The position numbers were made by a program, and so were the translations under genes. 60,000 nucleotides of DNA from Phoronis australis. Taxonomy: Eukaryota > Phoronida > Phoronidae. Each line of letters begins with the position of its first letter. The first letter of the stretch is position 1. Below are positions 43,541 through 56,663 of the stretch, in pieces. The notes beneath the pieces were generated by a model that saw only the letters and a program-made list of their open reading frames with translations, had not been told where the DNA came from and searched no databases. The stretch is taken from assembly GCA_002633005.1 (NCBI GenBank), contig NMRA01000078.1:944233-1004232 (forward strand), written 5' to 3'.

Positions 43541-44269
43541 AAAATTGGGGATGCCCATAATAAGTACTGTCTCAGTGGTTGTACCTATGGTAACGAACTT
43601 GAATATTTAAAACCATTAACCTTCTGCTACCTATCTTTTATGCAAAAAATGAGAAACTAAAATTTCACTGAAGAGACTCGTCCTAAATTGGTGACTGCCA
43701 CGGCGCTGCTCAAGCTGTTTCAAGTGAAACAAACTGATTGACTGTTGGCGAGAATGTCATGTCCAAATTACTGGAGGGATTACTCTCAAAATCAATCGCC
43801 ATTGGTGATATCCAGTTTCTCGTGAAAATTTAATCAGTGTCGCTCTTCAATCATAAGTCGGCGCCTTTGCTACGTTGCCCATTCGCTAACAGGTAGGGCC
43901 TTGGAGTCATTTGTAAGTAGATGTTTGCACTTCTGCCACCGCTCAAAAGTAAATCCCGTTTTACTAATTACATGAAAATGTCTTCGTGTAAGTTTTACGC
44001 CCTCACATCGTCTATAATTCGTACTAGTAAATAAGTAAAGTACAAATTAGCAAAACTTTAATTTTACATCTGTATGGAAAATATAACGAACAAAACACGT
44101 TAGCAAATGTGCCAGTAACGGATGTAAATCACAAAAGTAGAATGATGGCAATAACAAATATCAGTGAAGGAATCGATGAAAATGATACAATAATTTTATT
44201 CTACATTGCAGCCAGTATGTGGTGTGAGTTCAGCGTTTTGTAAAGCGTGAGGAAATATTGAATTCAGTG

Positions 44270-44420
44270 CTAGGACCGGTAGCGGATGAGGGGGGGGGGG
44301 CTCAGACCCNGCGGCGGAATCGTGTCCCCCCCTTTTTTAGTCCACAATCGGGCTTTGCTCAATTCCCCGAGGCAACATGTTCGGCCAACCCCTTATGGTA
44401 TCCTAGATCCGCCACTGAGC
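44270..44420. repeat. GC-rich repeat, family F
   Basis: GGTAGCGGATGAGGGGG through to CCTAGATCCGCCACTGA. Includes an N at 44310. Confidence 0.55.
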
Positions 44421-44883
44421 TAGGGCAGCAAAATGGATTTGGTCCAATACGGTGTAGTTTTTAAAAATCCCCATAGCTAGCAATTTCCGTCTTTGCACTG
44501 CTACCACAAGTCATTTACTCTAGACTGCAAGAGCGACTATGATGTTTGGCAGCCATTGAAAACAAACATTAGTGCACGGTATTGAATGTTTTCCAATTTT
44601 CTCGAAGGTTCATAATGCCTCCCGCCCAAAAATGAATCTGGTATTAATATATAAGGATAGTTAATCAATTTGTAAGTGCCTATTTGCAATCTGTTATTGC
44701 GCTTTTCCACCCTGTGATTAGGGATCGACAATTTGTATTTAACGGATTGATCCATACGTAATAACAGATTTACCTTTTTCTGGCACTACTAGGCGTTCAT
44801 ACACATGTGCCAAGCAAGCGGATAGTAATTAAAATATGATCGTATTACTAATGCTTAATACACGTGTTGTCTGGTTCCAACAA

Positions 44884-45021
44884 CAGAAGGTGGCGCAGGC
44901 GGAAAAGCGCAGATATAAGATGTTTGCTTGCCTTTTTTGCGCCATCGTGAAAGATTACTACTGCTCCCAGGCGACGGCCGATTACGACACCCCAGAGGTT
45001 ACTGTCAACCCGTGCTCGTAG
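44884..45021 (+). CDS. Unidentified coding-like segment, possible terminal exon
   Basis: After CCAACAACAG the frame reads KVAQAEKRRYKMFACLFCAI and ends CSQATADYDTPEVTVNPCS before TAG. It is GC- and CpG-richer than its AT-rich surroundings, as the proven exons here are. An ATG at 44836 gives a 61-residue frame. The minus strand is also open, so the strand is not certain. I recognise no family. Confidence 0.3.
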   Translation, partial: QKVAQAEKRRYKMFACLFCAIVKDYYCSQATADYDTPEVTVNPCS

Positions 45022-45086
45022 CAAAATGGCACCATTAAAAATGGGCCTAAGACTCTTACTTATGAAATTACAATTTTATCACCTCT

Positions 45087-45320
45087 TCATAACTCATCCT
45101 TCGTGATAAGATGTCTCCTCTCACACTCTGTGTGCAGCGTGTGGAACATCGTGAATAAATCAGGTGTAAAGAAAAAGTCTACTGCATCACTCGGTTTGGT
45201 AAACGGTCTATGTGCATCATAATGGATAAAAATGTTACAGCCTCGGTGTTCACTGATGTATGCCCACAAGGTAACAATCGGGTTTTGGGTTACGTGATAA
45301 ATCAACTGTCCGCCGAGACT
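45087..45320 (-). CDS. Unidentified open segment ending in KDEL
   Basis: On the minus strand a TATATTTTAG acceptor is followed by 77 codons: SLGGQLIYHVTQNPIVTLWA, then ISEHRGCNIFIHYDAHRPF, and finally CERRHLITKDEL and TGA. If it is a real terminal exon, KDEL would retain the protein in the endoplasmic reticulum. I found no convincing upstream exon and recognise no family, so it may be chance. Confidence 0.3.
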   Translation of the reverse strand, partial: SLGGQLIYHVTQNPIVTLWAYISEHRGCNIFIHYDAHRPFTKPSDAVDFFFTPDLFTMFHTLHTECERRHLITKDEL

Positions 45321-45799
45321 CTAAAATATACCGAGGTTGCTGCGAACTACGCGTTAAAGAATTCAGCTAATTTGGCATAGTTTGGAAAACAAGCGCAGGT
45401 TGAAGGACAAAGACATAATTAATTGTTTTGATAGCTGAAAAATACTGCTCCAGTTGACGGGCAAGTGGTTTCACCCTATAGCAGAATTCGATTAGCGACG
45501 TAATTTATCGCTAAAAAATAAAATGTATGCCCTCTTAGCGAGTAGATACAAAAATAAAAAATCATTAATTTCTAGGAAACACCGATAACACCACAGGCTA
45601 TTGAACATTATTCCGGTAGCGTCACACCTTTGTCACGCTCCCAAGAAAAATCTTTTGTATGCCGGAAAAATAAGTCGGAAGAGTGTTACTTTGTGACGAC
45701 GATTACTGCGAAAAACTCGTCTAGTGTAATGCCTGATGGAGACACTCCCAAAGAAATGATGCAAAGGGGGGCGAAGCACTGAAATAAATTTTTTTGGGG

Positions 45800-45990
45800 G
45801 GGCAGTGGCGGATTTAGAGGGAGCAAGGGGGGCATTCTAAAATTATTCTCCCAGATTCCATTGGCAGTTCGGGTGCTAATGTCTGACACGCAAACTCCTG
45901 GCAAATACTCTGTCCTGCCCCCCAACTCAAAATCCCGGATCCTCCCCAGGGAGGCTATAGCCCCCAAGTTACCTACAGTACACCGCCCGT
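45800..45990. repeat. GC-rich repeat, family F
   Basis: CAGTGGCGGATTTAGAGGG with CTGTCCTGCCCCCC and GAGGCTATAGCCCCC. It aligns with 2745-3000. Confidence 0.6.
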
Positions 45991-48529
45991 GGGGGTAGAC
46001 ACGTCGTTCAGGAGGATGACTTTCCTCCGCAATTTTATCTACGAAAGGCTGCCTTTCCGAATAGGGTTTCCAAGAAAGAGATACACTTTCGGGCGCTGAC
46101 AAAAGGTTCCTTTTTCCAATTACACAAATTTTTAGTTAACTTCTTCTATATTTTTATTCTGTTGCTGCTAAAGATGTGCTCAATTTTGGCAAGATATGAT
46201 TAGGTCCGTATTGGTTTAGACGCAACAAAAGGATTGTGTTTGGGCAATATAACTCTACAAATGGTTCTTTTTCTGAAAGTTCCTTTCATACATCTCCTTC
46301 TTATTCGAATTCGTTCTCTCATGGGTGGGTGTTTTACCTCAGTTTTAATCTGCACTTTCCGTAAAAGATATGTTGGAGTGCCTCCCGGGCTCCAGGTGCA
46401 CTACACACTCTGTCAAACTATGAGAGATTTGCAATTCGGAAGAATTATCCCCGGATTTTAAGAACCAGAAAATTCGAGACCCCTCTAAGTGAATATCTAC
46501 CGAAAAATATCTCCTAGCGAAAACCGTTTCTTAAAAATTACACTCCTGCATAAATTTCTATTGCTATCAATTTTAGACGTTAACATATTTGTTGTGAAAT
46601 CGACTTTTGTGTATAGTCTCAATTAAATCAAACCGAAAAGATTATTTGCAATATATTCCAATTTAATTGGAATGGCAACGTGTTCATAAAAATAAATCAC
46701 AGGCAACTTGGTCTTCAGGTTGGTGGAATAGGATTAGGTTTGTAAAATTAATTTGTTTTTATTCTATAAAACTATTTCGTATTTCTCATGTGAAACATGG
46801 TTATTCCTTAACCACGACCAAACATTCGGTATCGGTCCAGTAAAGGTTACTTCGGGCCAATCACGACTCGCATCAGCAATGACAGCTATTTTGACCAATC
46901 ACAACCTTGTTGCATTGTTGCTGACTCTCAGCTCGAAGAACTGGAAGAAATTCGCATATTATGTTGTCCACAAAAGCCTCACGATTTGCGCTCAACGAGG
47001 GCAATGGCCGATTAGAGAAATCATTTAGTAATACGCGAAATCGTGTCTGTTCAGATTAGTTTGTATTGTTTTCCCTTGTAAAACCTTTTATTTGTCTGGA
47101 ATACAAATATCACACGCTATATTTGAGACCCGGCCATTGGTATTTGACATTGATTTTTGCCCATTGTTCACCATCCATTCGTCCTTGGCGGTCTTTGTGA
47201 CCAGGGGTCTATTGACTCAGTGTGATATTACGAGAGTCATCGTAACCCGTCGGTGTTTTTTATGTCCTTTGTTCTGCACTTTCTACATTTTATTCGTGAC
47301 GTCATTGCTGTGGTCATTTAGACTTACTGACTTAAATGACATTTGTCACCATCAAAACACGTTTTGAAATATATTTTGGTTTACCAAATTAATTCCAATT
47401 CTTGGTAAACGTACAGGGTGTTTAAATGTCGAGACCTAGTTTCTAAGCTCCAAGCTTCCATGGGCGACTTAATACTCATATCAAGGTTCTTTTTAATCAT
47501 AAGCGTGTCCAGTCTTTTTGACATCTGAACAGTGAGAACAAAAAAAATCACCCGTTAATATTAGGAAGCGTTCGTGTGAAAAGGGGCACACGATAGTACC
47601 TCTACGCCGAGAAAGGATCCTACTGACATCTCATGAATTTTGTCGTTCCCCATACAGTGGGGTGCAAACTCGTTCATATAAGAACCTCTAAAAATGACGA
47701 AATGTGACTGACTTCCGAAAATCGGAATGCCGATCCGATTCATATGATTATATGGCTTCATGACCTGTTTTCAAAAAAGCTGCTAGGAGATTTGTTTTTG
47801 AGTGTTCCAATTGTCTGAATGAGGGGCTATCAAAAGGGGTTTCTAAGATTTTCATGAAAATCTTTGAAGTTGCATTCAACCAAAAGGAAATAATATTTTA
47901 GAAAACTATAACCTAACATCGTTTTTGATACCTCATCTTGAACATTGATGTCAAAATACAATTTGATCAGCTTATTCATACCGTTGTTTTGGTAAATTTT
48001 ACTAAGAAAGAGATATTCACGAGGCCCAATTGACAACAGTATGGTAAAATGTCAAGACTCAAATTCTTCAGACTTCCTACTTTCAGAAAACATAGATTTT
48101 ACTGATCATTAGTTGAAATTTATGGTTTTCTGGACATTTTGCTAAATGCACCGATAAGTCGGTAAGATTCAAGATAACCTTTAAGAGTCAAACTAGCAAT
48201 TTAGGGCATGTGGTCTGACTTTTTTAAGCACCCTTTATATTTACCAAACACACGTGAAAGTAGACATACAAAATTGCAGAAAGTTACCAACTAAACATTG
48301 TCTAGATCGTGTCTTTCAAGCCACAACAAAGTTTTTCGTAAAAAGTAACCTTTCTACGAAAAATGTAAATATTTCCGTTGTTTTTCCTGGAAGCACAAGT
48401 CTTTTTCAAAACAAAACAACTATCATGTATCATGTGAGTGCATAATTGAAACAAAATCATTACATGTTATCACACAAACATGTCACGGATTAAATAAGGA
48501 GTGATTGTAGTTGTCCTGTCCCCTTCGCA

Positions 48530-48640
48530 CCGTACAGTGGCGGCGCAGCACTGAAATAGGTGGGGGGGGGGGGGGNGGGGGGGGGGGGGGGGGGCTGCTA
48601 TAACCCCCCAGCCCCCTATGGTGCACCCATGTTCTATAGC
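48530..48640. repeat. GC-rich repeat, family F, with long G tract
   Basis: CAGTGGCGGCGCAGCACTG, a run of about 30 G with an N at 48576, then CTATAACCCCCCAGCCCCC. The tract length is unreliable at the N. Confidence 0.6.
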
Positions 48641-49246
48641 TGTATACATCTGTTGTCGACTTAACAACTTCTCCTGATATTTCAACACCGTCTTTTGTGT
48701 CTCCCGCACATTTTCGTATGGCCCTGCCCGGTTTGTGGATTTATCTTACGATCGTTTCTCTACATGCATTGCACTCGTCTGTATAGCTGTTGACCGGAGT
48801 TCTTTGGAATTCAAAAAGATTCCAACGCTTATCGGACCTTGAATTGTAATCCTCATCACTATTATTAGTTTTACGTGGTCAGTAATTGGCAGCTTGTGCG
48901 TTTGCTGGCCACCAAGTGGTTTAGCATGTACGTTACTTAAAACACAAAATTCAGGAGCTTGCAATCGCATACGAAATTACGCCTACATAATTAGACGCAT
49001 GTACACTGTGTGCACAGCACTTGAGCGAAAATCATTGAACTTGTGAGTGAAACTTAACTTTTCCGTTTCAAAACGGTATCGCGATGTCCGATGTGTAGAA
49101 TTTAACAAAATACGAAAAGTACAATGTGTGGACTGACAAAGCACCCAAATTAAGACAATTCGGCACATGGGAAGTATAGCCGCCTGCGTTTATAAATGAC
49201 AGATTGGGATACGTGCATAAATGCCAAACACAACTCAATGTCTAGA

Positions 49247-49266
49247 CAGAGAGAGAGAGAGAGAGA
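49247..49266. repeat. GA microsatellite
   Basis: A run of GA dinucleotides, extended imperfectly to about 49277. Confidence 0.9.
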
Positions 49267-50081
49267 AAGAGGGAGAGTCGTTCGTTAGAAGTTCAGTCGG
49301 AAATGGCTCACTTTCGTAAAGAACGTGGCCTTTAAAACAACCCGCATTTCGGTGGCAGGTGTACCCCCACATCCCCAACAAGTTCAGTTCAGCGTCCGGG
49401 GCCCATACGGATGTCAACTGCGAGACACTGTGCTTTGTATTATTATTTTGCAAGATCCTAGATATGACATTCCAAATATTGCATTTTCTCAGATGAAAAT
49501 CTCTACAAATATAAACATGACATCTATTTATTAGAATACAGCTGTAACCACGCCGATCACTCATTGGAAGAAAACCGATCCCCGGGATGAGACTCAGCGC
49601 TGCGGACCGCTCAGACAGCTCGTCGGGAAAGACCACGAACATAAAGGGTAGGGGTGTACAGTTAACACTAAAATAGTTGAGTTTCCCCTGTTTTCTTTTG
49701 AATAATATTGAGAAGACAAAAATTAGTTTCAAACAATGACTGCTTCTGTCATAGCTCAACTTTGAATCGAAATGTGCCTTTGCCATGTTTCACTACTTTA
49801 TAGACTTATGCTGTTATTCCCTGTTCTCTGAATGTGAGCTCGCTCAAATGTTTCGATTAAGGACAGTTATAACCATTGTCGCGTCAATTGCAAACTCTTT
49901 CATTTTATGTTTCATTAGTAAAATAACAACCCTCTCTGTTTCAGCAAATAACTCCAAATTGACACCAATTTTGTCGAAGTTGACGCGGCGTCTATCATTT
50001 TTGGGCTACTAGCTTGTGACACCTGTTCACTTGTTTACAAGCTGACCTCTTGAGGTCGCTAACGTCTCTGTCGGGGGAAAC

Positions 50082-50210
50082 ATGGCTGGGAAGAAAAGAT
50101 ACAAACAAGCGTGGACGGTCGGTGTCATTGTAGCGCTGTGTTTCCACTGTTGCGCCGCAATCAACGAATTGGTGTGTGCAAATAAGGACAAATTTGCATG
50201 TTCAGTGACG
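50082..50210 (+). CDS. First coding exon of an unidentified secreted or membrane protein
   Basis: MAGKKRYKQAWTVGVIVALC begins a textbook signal peptide (basic n-region, hydrophobic core, AA-type cleavage about residue 26). It continues INELVCANKDKFACSVT before ACG/GTAAGT (phase 0). The spacing C-x6-F-x-C resembles the start of an LDL-receptor class A repeat, but too little is visible to claim one. The donor is strong and base composition rises around the start. A possible second exon is at 53205-53271; otherwise the rest is beyond 60000. Confidence 0.55.
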
Positions 50211-53204
50211 GTAAGTTCAATATTAAGTAGATTTATTAGTTTGCAAGCCCACTTACGCAGAGTGTTTGCAGCTGCACTCGGACAAGTTGTTCATTGACTG
50301 TTCCCGCAATCAAGTCGTACTTGAAATCTGAACAGGTCACGTTTCCTTTACAGAGTGCGGGTAAATAAGCATACAAACCTGAAAACTAATAAGACGTTAA
50401 TCACTTATTCATCTAATGATGGAACTGAAAATCAACCATTGACAGCCTACATCGCACGGCCCGCGTACAGTGCAGATCATTGAGCGGCCTGTGACTGTGT
50501 CCGGTAAGCCTGGGCCTCAGTAGGATTTTACTGTGAAGCGTGACAAGGATGACACGCCAATACAACAATATTAGAATGACATCGACACAAGCCACAAATA
50601 ACTTTGCGCATCCCTCTACTAATGTGATGGACGCCTTTATGAATCCTTTTGATTTACAAACATTGCTGTAAATCCCATTAGTCCTACTCAGACGCCAGGA
50701 CAATTGCCGTTAAGTCAGGCTGCTAAACGTTGTAGTTGGCTAGTTGGGGAGATGTGTCGCAATGTCAATATTTAATTTCTGAACACCCACGATTTGGTGC
50801 TGAAGAAAGAAGCCAGTTTTGTGAATGTTATCATGTTTACAAATATTTTCAATAGGTAAGAATTACGTAAGTCATAAAGTGCCAATGTTTGAAGAGTGAA
50901 GAAGTGGGACATCTGGATCTACATGACATACCTCAAGATGAAATTGTTCATAGCTACATTTTTATCTTTCTTTTTTTTAGTCGTGATTGTAAAATGGAAT
51001 GGGGGAAAATTGTGTTGAAGGCATGCAGATAGTATGTGATAATATGTCAGTTTTGTGTCAAGAAAGTGTTATGCAAGTAAAGGCAACTAAAGTGCGGCAG
51101 ATGTTCAATTTTTAGTGCCTGTACTTAAAGTAACCACATTCCGCTAAGGTTAAACATAGCTCAGAGTCGCATACCTCAATATCTAGTTGGCATTTGAGTG
51201 CTTAGAACAAGGCAATATCATTGACATTTTTTTCCTTATTACTAATTTATTTCATGCAGGCCTATCTCTGTAACTTATGTAAGAGTCAAAAAGTGGCAAA
51301 GAAAATAGGATGACACAATATGAAGTTACTTTCATGATTGTTTTCTGTAAAAAAACGGGGTAACAGAAAGATTAAGTGAATTATAAACAGATAATGATAT
51401 AGAGAAGATACAAGGGATTATTGATATAATTAATCACACACAGTGACAGTGGTCTAATGAATAAACAATGAGTTGAAGTTGAACCAGAATGACACCTCTG
51501 GGGACAGGATGAAAGGGGATTGCGCTTGTCCACAATTCCTATTGTTCATGACATTGACAATGCTAACTGCCACTGTTTGTTTTTTATGGTCATGTGAAGC
51601 CCCCCCGATTATATACTGAGGAGTATTGAAGACCCAGCTATGCATCCGTCAATTCCCTTTCTATGATGTCATAGGCTGGCTAAATTGGTAATCTTACATG
51701 GCCATTTTTCATTTCTGATAGTTGGGTCAGGAATAGGCAGATAACCTTTGATTTGAAAAATGTGGAAGATATGAATCCAATGAAAATTGACTTACAGTAA
51801 TTTTTGAAATAAAGTTGAACTTGTCTGTCAAAAATTGAAACTTGAACACGGCTTGAAAAGATTTAATTTTTGACTGCTGAATCCTTGCGCTGAAAGGTCT
51901 AAACTGAAAATCCAAGAAACCATCTGTAACTTATTTAACTTAAAGAAACATAATTTGCGTGTTTCATGCAAAAAAAACCCGTTTCTCTAAGTTTGGGCAA
52001 TTCCCATGAAAAATCACAATTTTTTAGAAAAAAATAACAATCTGGTTACAAAAGCCTGGATATAATTTTTATGCCCTTAACAAGTTTCAGTGATCTTCAA
52101 GAATTTTAAATTTATCAGTTTCTGGATTCACAATTAAGATTTAAAAAGACATTTTAGAATTTGGATTTTGTCAACAGGTTAGGCTGATGCTCACCTATGT
52201 TTTTTCAATTGAAACAGCTGGACATTAACGTAGGTGCCCTGCTAATTGCGTTGTTTGAATCTAGACTGTTATTAACAATTTACTTTATTTTCTGAATGGT
52301 AATAACTGGTATTGATTTATGAAATAGTGTAGAAGATATTGATTCCATAGGCACACATGCTGTGTGTGCGTTTTATAACAAAAAGTTTTTGGGGAATGAA
52401 GTCTAATGTGAGCTTTAAATACTATAAAGGAATTGTAATTAGCAAAGAAATGTACACACAACAAGCTTAGAAATGATAATTATTTTAGGGTGTATGAATG
52501 ATGGAATATGCTGAAATATTGGCTCTTGTCTCTGTTTTGGAAATCTAGTCTGTAATGCTGTATTTTTTTAATTGCTCACTTTTTCAAAAAAAAATTCAAA
52601 GGTGATGCAGGATTTTTTACTCTTTGTTTGGCAAATCATATGGGATTTGAAAACTTGCATGCTCCTGTTTACGTGCCTTTGTGCGGCTTTAAAAAATAAT
52701 GCAAAACCTTAGTGGACAGTTACGTGGTGTTTTTTAGGCCACTGCTCAAAATCTACCATACTTTCCGCTTTTTGTTTTGTGTTGTCATGGTGACACAATG
52801 TGTCGGAAAATAATTTGTCAAGATTGCATATGTTTGAGTGATTAACTTGTGTTTTCATACGTTGGTTAAAGTATTGCTGATAGCCCAAAACATCTAAAAT
52901 AACAAGGAAGTCGATGCGCGCAATGATTTCTCACAGTTATTTTTTAATCGGCACTTCTCTGAAGGATGAGTAATTAATACAAAATTATTCCTTGTCGTAC
53001 ATAGTTAATGCCACGCCTTAGTCACGTCTTGACATTTCTTTTCTTACATCCCACTCTATGACATGATCAAGTTTCTAAAATCTCTTGAAGTTCCATCAAT
53101 AGTAGATATGTAAAAAGAACGTCTTAAGATATTACCAGCAGCCTTAGTAAGAAGCACCGGGGTCACTTAAAGTACATATAGCTTTTACTTATTTGTGTTC
53201 GCAG

Positions 53205-53271
53205 TTCTCAGATGGTTCTTGGAATTGGGAAGTGCACAGGTCTAGACGACTAGATCTTTGTACTGTCGTAG
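53205..53271 (+). CDS. Weak candidate second exon of the 50082 gene
   Basis: A pyrimidine tract and TTCGCAG precede FSDGSWNWEVHRSRRLDLC, in phase 0 as exon 1 requires, and a GTATGA donor follows. Only splice signals and an open frame support it. The protein sequence does not complete a class A repeat. Confidence 0.18.
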
Positions 53272-55045
53272 GTATGATGCTTTCAGGGTCAATTTTTTAG
53301 AACTGTATTTCTCAGTGCCAAATAAATTTTTAAAGAAACTAACATAGGCTTAATCACCATAACGCACTAAAGTTAGTATTTGTGAAACTTGCAGGGCACA
53401 TCCTTTTACGATGTTCTAAAATTATGATGCAGGTAGTTGCCAGGTAGAGTATTGAAGTGCTATATCAGATCTATGAAAAATCACTACATGTGGTTAATGA
53501 AGGGTTTTGATTGAAATTCATACCCTCCAGCCCAGTTACATATTTCGTGCCGGGGTCTGTGCTGGTAAATGTTTTGTAGAGGAATGTTTAGGGTTTTGCT
53601 TCATGGTAAGAGAAAAACTCTGCTGGTAGAGGCAACTGATAGTTTCAGTCCCCGATTTGTGTGTGAACTCTCTGAGTTGTGCATAATCAGGTGGTGCTGG
53701 GTTGCTGAAGACTGTCAGGGACTAGATACAGCATAGGTCTGGCAGCTGGAATGCTGTGTTCATTAATCTTTAAAGTTTGTTTTAGTCTGGGCTTCAAATA
53801 ATGTTACTGTGCTGAAAACTGTTCAATTTGGAACAAAAATTAATCGTTGAAATTGTCTCTTAACATTTTTAAAGGTTTATCATTTTTCGTCAAATTCTGT
53901 ACAGTGAAAACAATAGTTAACAATGAAAGTAAATTTTGCAAGTGATTATTTTTGCTGAGAACTTTTTGCTAAATAAAATCGACTTTTCCACCATGGTATG
54001 TCACAATCTTTTACTGTATTTATTTATGAATACAAATCAGAAAAAGATGCTGATCATGTTTTCAAACACCTGAACTGTGCTGTTAAGTAGATTACATTCA
54101 TGTCAAAGGTCAAACAAGACCCCCATCTCTTTGTTCTCACAGTGCCGTGTCGTGTTACTTTTAATCAAAACCCATAGAAATAGCTTATTAGGTATTCCAT
54201 CAAGGTTTATTAGATGTTCTATCATATGACCTATTTTGTTTCTTGGTGCATTTTTCATGTAATCGACAAAATATATTGTATATTGCGAGGCAATAATGTT
54301 GTCAGACACACACATCAGAAAGCGCTCAAGGTAACAAGCTGCCTTTACTTATAAGGAACATATTCTAATAACACATTTTTGGCCATAAAAATCTATCCTG
54401 GGTGAGCACAGAAACATATTATGTGCGCAGAAATGATGCTCAAGTGTTTTTAGTTATGTGGCCTGCTGATTTTCCAAAAAACGGGTTCCTTTTACTGAGA
54501 ACACCATTACTTCGACTGTCACAAGTGATTTTCGCTCTGACTTGGCAAATAACGTTAACTTTATTAATTCATTCAGCTACAAATGTTTTGGGATTCTTTT
54601 TAAACTCTTCTGAGCACGAGTTTAAAGGAAATCTCTGACATGTTTTTGTTGCTAATAACAAGTGTCGTGTATTCAACCAATGTTGCTAATATAGTGAAGA
54701 AACGGTTTTGGTATGTTTCTGGCTGTTAGGATGATCTCTGCGCAGAAGCATATTTTTAAATCAGTCACGTAATAGAAGCATCCAGGTACTATTTTCGTAT
54801 TTATAGTGTTTCTTCCTGGCCAAGGATTTGAATAATATATATGGGTTCAGAGGAGTACTTGAGAAAATATTTGAAGAAATGTCAAACCTCTGGTAGTCAA
54901 AGTACCCAGTGTTACTATGACGATTAATGAAGTTCATTTAAAGCAGCATTTAAAAAAAAAACAAAAAAAAACAGTGCAGGTGGTCTGATGTCGTTTGCGG
55001 TGCATCAGACGTGCGCATTTTACCTCTGTTTAGCCAACTAAAAAC

Positions 55046-55371
55046 CAGGGCCTTCGATCCTTCAAATTTGGGGGCCGAATATCAGCTCCATTCCCCTCTG
55101 AAAATTAGTGAAAAATCACGTAAAATTCCCCTCATGATGCCTATAAATTCCTCTCAAGTGAATGAAAATTCCCCTTAGGATTCCATTCACTTGTAACTCA
55201 CACAGGTGACAATTCGAAGGAGCACAAAATATTAGTTTTGGCTACTTGAGGCAGAGTCTATAAGGGCTTGCAACAGAGTGGTGATCGGGAGGTAGGATTT
55301 ACCCCTCACCCCGAAATATTCCGCTCTCGGAAGGCGCAGGCACCTTTCCCATTGGATGAATGAGGGCCCTG
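55046..55371. mobile_element. Dispersed repeat, family B, reversed full copy
   Basis: CAGGGCCTTCGATCCTTCAA to GAATGAGGGCCCTG, the longest copy in the window, with both ends recognisable. Confidence 0.75.
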
Positions 55372-55388
55372 AAAATGATTATCGATTT

Positions 55389-55651
55389 AGGCCGTTTTAC
55401 TCTCATAAAATCAGTCTGACTCGTATTAATATTCCTTACCTCGATAGGATTCTGTTTCTATTACCTACCCCAATCACAGGTAATGCACACGCGCCATGTT
55501 CTAATTGGCAGTTGCAACTTTAGGGTTGACAAACCCCAATAAAATCTGAAGCGTTTTTCTGATTCACCGATGGTTTTGACTTTCTTGTTGGTAATAGAAA
55601 TGAAATCCTAGGTCGGTTGTGCTGTATGAGAGTAAAAGGCCCAATTCATTT
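55389..55651. mobile_element. Foldback element
   Basis: The left arm AGGCCGTTTTACTCTCAT with GGATTCTGTTTCTATTAC is matched in reverse by GTAATAGAAATGAAATCC and ATGAGAGTAAAAGGCC. It can fold into a long hairpin. Confidence 0.7.
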
Positions 55652-56663
55652 ACGTTTTTTAGCCAGCGAAACTGGACGAAATGCATGTTTAAGTAGGCTT
55701 AGCCAGGTGTTGTCCTCCCTTGACCTTGTACAAAACATTATTTCAACCTTGGAAAATCATGAATATATCATGATCGTCTGATCAGCTTCAAGGAGGATTT
55801 ATCTACTAACACCATTGCCTATTTACTTTACGTGACTTGAAAAAAAATGTTTTACCTTGCTTGTGACCGAGTTACGCAGATAGTTTGCTTGTTGAAGTGC
55901 TATTCCCCTTGATTTTATTGCAGATTCACTTTTGAGTGTCATGTTTGATTCCAGTCTTCAAACACTAGTATCATGTTATGTGGGCTTTGGTGGGCTTGTC
56001 AGGAAATTGCACTTGAATTTCTTAATTGTTACGAAACATACCTAGATTTTAAAATCACCCTTTGTTCTATTCACATGACCTTCATGTTCACAAATATTCA
56101 ATAGCCTGAATTATAGAAATCTGCCTTTGAATATCGACACTGAAATCCACAGCAAATAATTCTCTTTTAATTTGCATTCCTTGACCTTAGGTCATTGCAA
56201 ATTATTTCGTTCAACTGTCCTAGTCAGTAGACTCAGGCTCCAAGTGAAGTGTCACATGGCATATTTTTTGGAAGCTTAAATTAAAAATGGCATCACTCTA
56301 TCTGGAGTAATTGTTCAAAATGCAGACTGGTCAGTAGAAGAGAAGAAAATAAATTTATTACAGTAACCTGTGTAATACTTGAACACCCGGCCCACTTTAA
56401 ACAAAATACAAGAACACATACAATTTGATATGAAGCTCAAAACTACAGTGAGTAACTGATTATGCACATTCGGTGATACATTGTGAAAAGCTCATGTAGT
56501 ATGGCTGGGCATTGCAATTACATAAGGCAAGGTTTTGATTTGGAAAATTTAGGTCAAGTTGTGCTCCATCCCGGCCATTGTGTCCGCAAATACATATTGA
56601 AAAAGAGGTTACGTTTCTAGTTACGCTGCAGGGCTCGGTTGTATAAAACTTAAAAAGTTATCT

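Larger units (their letters stand above)
39864..50081. other. Spacer between the Rho GEF gene and the next plus-strand gene
   Basis: Begins with the GEF 3' untranslated region (possible ATTAAA signal at 40041-40046). Holds family E (41343-41590, 43322-43540), family C (43034-43180), family F (44270-44420, 45800-45990, 48530-48640), and a GA microsatellite (49247-49266). Unidentified coding-like segments lie near 44884, 45087, 46005 and 49330-49650. No complete gene is supported. Confidence 0.5.

Noticed and set aside
45686-46102. 138-residue minus-strand open frame
   Set aside because: Most of it is family F repeat sequence. The first part (VSLSWKPYSERQPFVDK) looks somewhat coding but has no supported partner exon, so I do not call it.
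48562-48594. Functional G-quadruplex
   Set aside because: The long G run lies in a dispersed repeat and includes an N, so both its length and its meaning are doubtful.
54402-54638. 78-residue plus-strand frame as an exon of the 50082 gene
   Set aside because: No fitting acceptor and donor, AT-rich composition and no recognisable domain.
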